Source: Oscillospiraceae bacterium (GTDB lineage: Bacteria; Bacillota; Clostridia; Oscillospirales; Oscillospiraceae). From it: 64,000 nt of DNA. How positions within the stretch are numbered: position 1 is the stretch's first letter; each line of letters starts with the position of its first letter. Under the pieces are notes generated by a model that saw only the letters and a program-made list of their open reading frames with translations, ran no database searches and was not told where the DNA came from. This document shows positions 63,142 to 64,000 of this stretch, piece by piece. Made by a program: the position numbers and the translations under genes. Location: contig JAFTGD010000042.1 in assembly GCA_017458065.1 (NCBI GenBank), positions 186,001-250,000 on the forward strand, written 5' to 3'.

Positions 63142-64000
63142 TCAGATATCCAGATTGCCCACGTACTGGGCATTGCGCTCGATCCATTCCTTGCGCGGCT
63201 CGACCTCTTCGCCCATCAGGACTGTGAAGACCTGATCGGCCAGGATCGCGTCGCCCAGGGTGATCCTTCGCAGCGAGCGCTGCTCGGGGTCCATGGTGGT
63301 CTCCCAAAGCTCGTGCGGGTCCATCTCGCCCAGGCCCTTGAAGCGGGAGATGTCGACCTTCACGTTGGGGTTGTCGCCCCGCATCTCGGCGCTGATCTGA
63401 TCGCGCTGTTCGTCGGAATAGGCGACGCGCTGTGTCTTGCCGCGGGTCAGCTTGTAGAGCGGCGGCACCGCCGAATACACATAGCCGCGCTCAATCAGCG
63501 GCCGCATATAGCGGAAGAAGAAGGTGAGCAGCAGCGTGCGGATATGGGAGCCGTCCACATCGGCATCCGCCATGATGATGATCTTGTGGTAGCGGAGCTT
63601 CTCGATGTTGAACTCGTCCCCGATCCCGGCGCCCAGCGCCACGATCAGGGGATAGAGCTTGTCGTTGCCGTAGATTTTATCGGCCCGGGCTTTCTCGACG
63701 TTCAGCATCTTGCCCCACATGGCGAGGATGGCCTGGAAGCGGCTGTCGCGGCCCTGGATTGCCGAGCCCGCGGCCGAGTCGCCCTCGACGATGTAGATTT
63801 CGCAGAGGGATGGGTCGCGCTCGTTGCAGTCCTGCAGCTTATCCGGCATCTGGCCGCTCTCGAGGCCGGTCTTCCGGCGGACGGACTCCCTTGCCTTCCG
63901 GGCCGCCTCGCGGGCGCGGTTTGCCATCATGGCCTTCTCCAGGATGGCCTTGGCGGCCGCGGGGTGCTCTTCAAAATACTCCGCCAGCTGCTCGCTGACG
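63142..64000 (-). CDS. gyrB: DNA gyrase subunit B (C-terminal part, cut by the window end)
   Basis: About 286 C-terminal residues; the frame stays open to the window end, so the start is outside. TOPRIM motifs E-G-D-S-A-A-G-S-A and [12 protein letters not shown] are present, then L-W-E-T-T-M-D-P near the end. The quinolone-linked stretch reads A-I-Q-G-R-D...[10 protein letters not shown], with Ile where Lys is usual in S-A-K-Q; the W-G-K-M wording is what I know from Oscillospiraceae. Acts with GyrA to supercoil DNA. Confidence 0.96.
   Translation of the reverse strand, partial: VSEQLAEYFEEHPAAAKAILEKAMMANRAREAARKARESVRRKTGLESGQMPDKLQDCNERDPSLCEIYIVEGDSAAGSAIQGRDSRFQAILAMWGKMLNVEKARADKIYGNDKLYPLIVALGAGIGDEFNIEKLRYHKIIIMADADVDGSHIRTLLLTFFFRYMRPLIERGYVYSAVPPLYKLTRGKTQRVAYSDEQRDQISAEMRGDNPNVKVDISRFKGLGEMDPHELWETTMDPEQRSLRRITLGDAILADQVFTVLMGEEVEPRKEWIERNAQYVGNLDI

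Overview
The window looks like chromosome of an anaerobic, gut-type Clostridium-class bacterium, most likely Oscillospiraceae-like. Supporting signs are strong AGGAGG-type ribosome sites, a LytTR/GHKL two-component pair, Tat-exported flavoproteins, TRAP and GPH carbohydrate uptake, a gyrB-gyrA-rnhA-mfd-prsA housekeeping block, and GyrB wording ([14 protein letters not shown]) that I associate with that family. The genus cannot be fixed from the sequence alone. Most of the window is GC-rich, with AT-rich patches in accessory genes. No rRNA, tRNA or CRISPR array was seen.

Layout. 0.1-6.0 kb: an oligopeptide-type solute-binding protein, a LysR regulator, an acetyltransferase-cytidine deaminase fusion, a MATE pump and a LUD-domain protein. 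6.0-15.8 kb: a defence-like island. Three directly repeated ~400-bp cassettes each encode two nearly identical 20-residue peptides (MKKIS-x-LLKEYYETYKEGRG). They alternate with a YoeB/RelB module and a RelB/ParE module and lead into a four-gene restriction-modification-like operon (two methyltransferase-fold proteins, an EVE-like reader, a GIY-YIG-type/SF2 helicase) and a serine recombinase. 15.9-20.5 kb: a duplicated unit of promoter, hairpin leader, GTTAG/CTAAC operator, membrane protein and acyl-CoA-thioester-hydrolase-like protein. 20.6-25.1 kb: a Tat flavoprotein with a ferredoxin, divergent from a LytTR response regulator and GHKL kinase; two direct repeats 21 bp apart sit in front of the regulator promoter. 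25.3-27.4 kb: a third toxin-antitoxin module and a Fic protein with a perfect palindromic operator.

28.3-36.1 kb: an intracellular glycoside-utilisation cluster (GH42, GPH transporter, GH5, a GH43 enzyme fused to an AraC regulator, a phosphatase). 36.3-39.3 kb: a LysR regulator divergent from an FMN/FAD Tat reductase. 39.5-43.0 kb: M3 peptidase and two tRNA-modification genes (TtcA-like, TcdA). 43.2-52.9 kb: a sugar-acid catabolic operon (TRAP transporter, 2-hydroxyacid dehydrogenase, KDPG aldolase, two KDG kinases of which one is frameshifted, an IlvD/EDD dehydratase) under a GntR-type repressor. 53.2-54.5 kb: an AAA/DUF4143 ATPase. 54.6-64.0 kb: the housekeeping run prsA-like, mfd, GNAT, rnhA, gyrA and gyrB, the last cut by the window end.

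The strongest candidate for an undescribed system is the set of six tiny peptide genes. The three cassettes have no length change between promoter and terminator, differences inside the peptide genes are almost all silent, and the units are interleaved with toxin-antitoxin and restriction-modification genes. Second are the GH43-AraC fusion and the mosaic methyltransferase operon.
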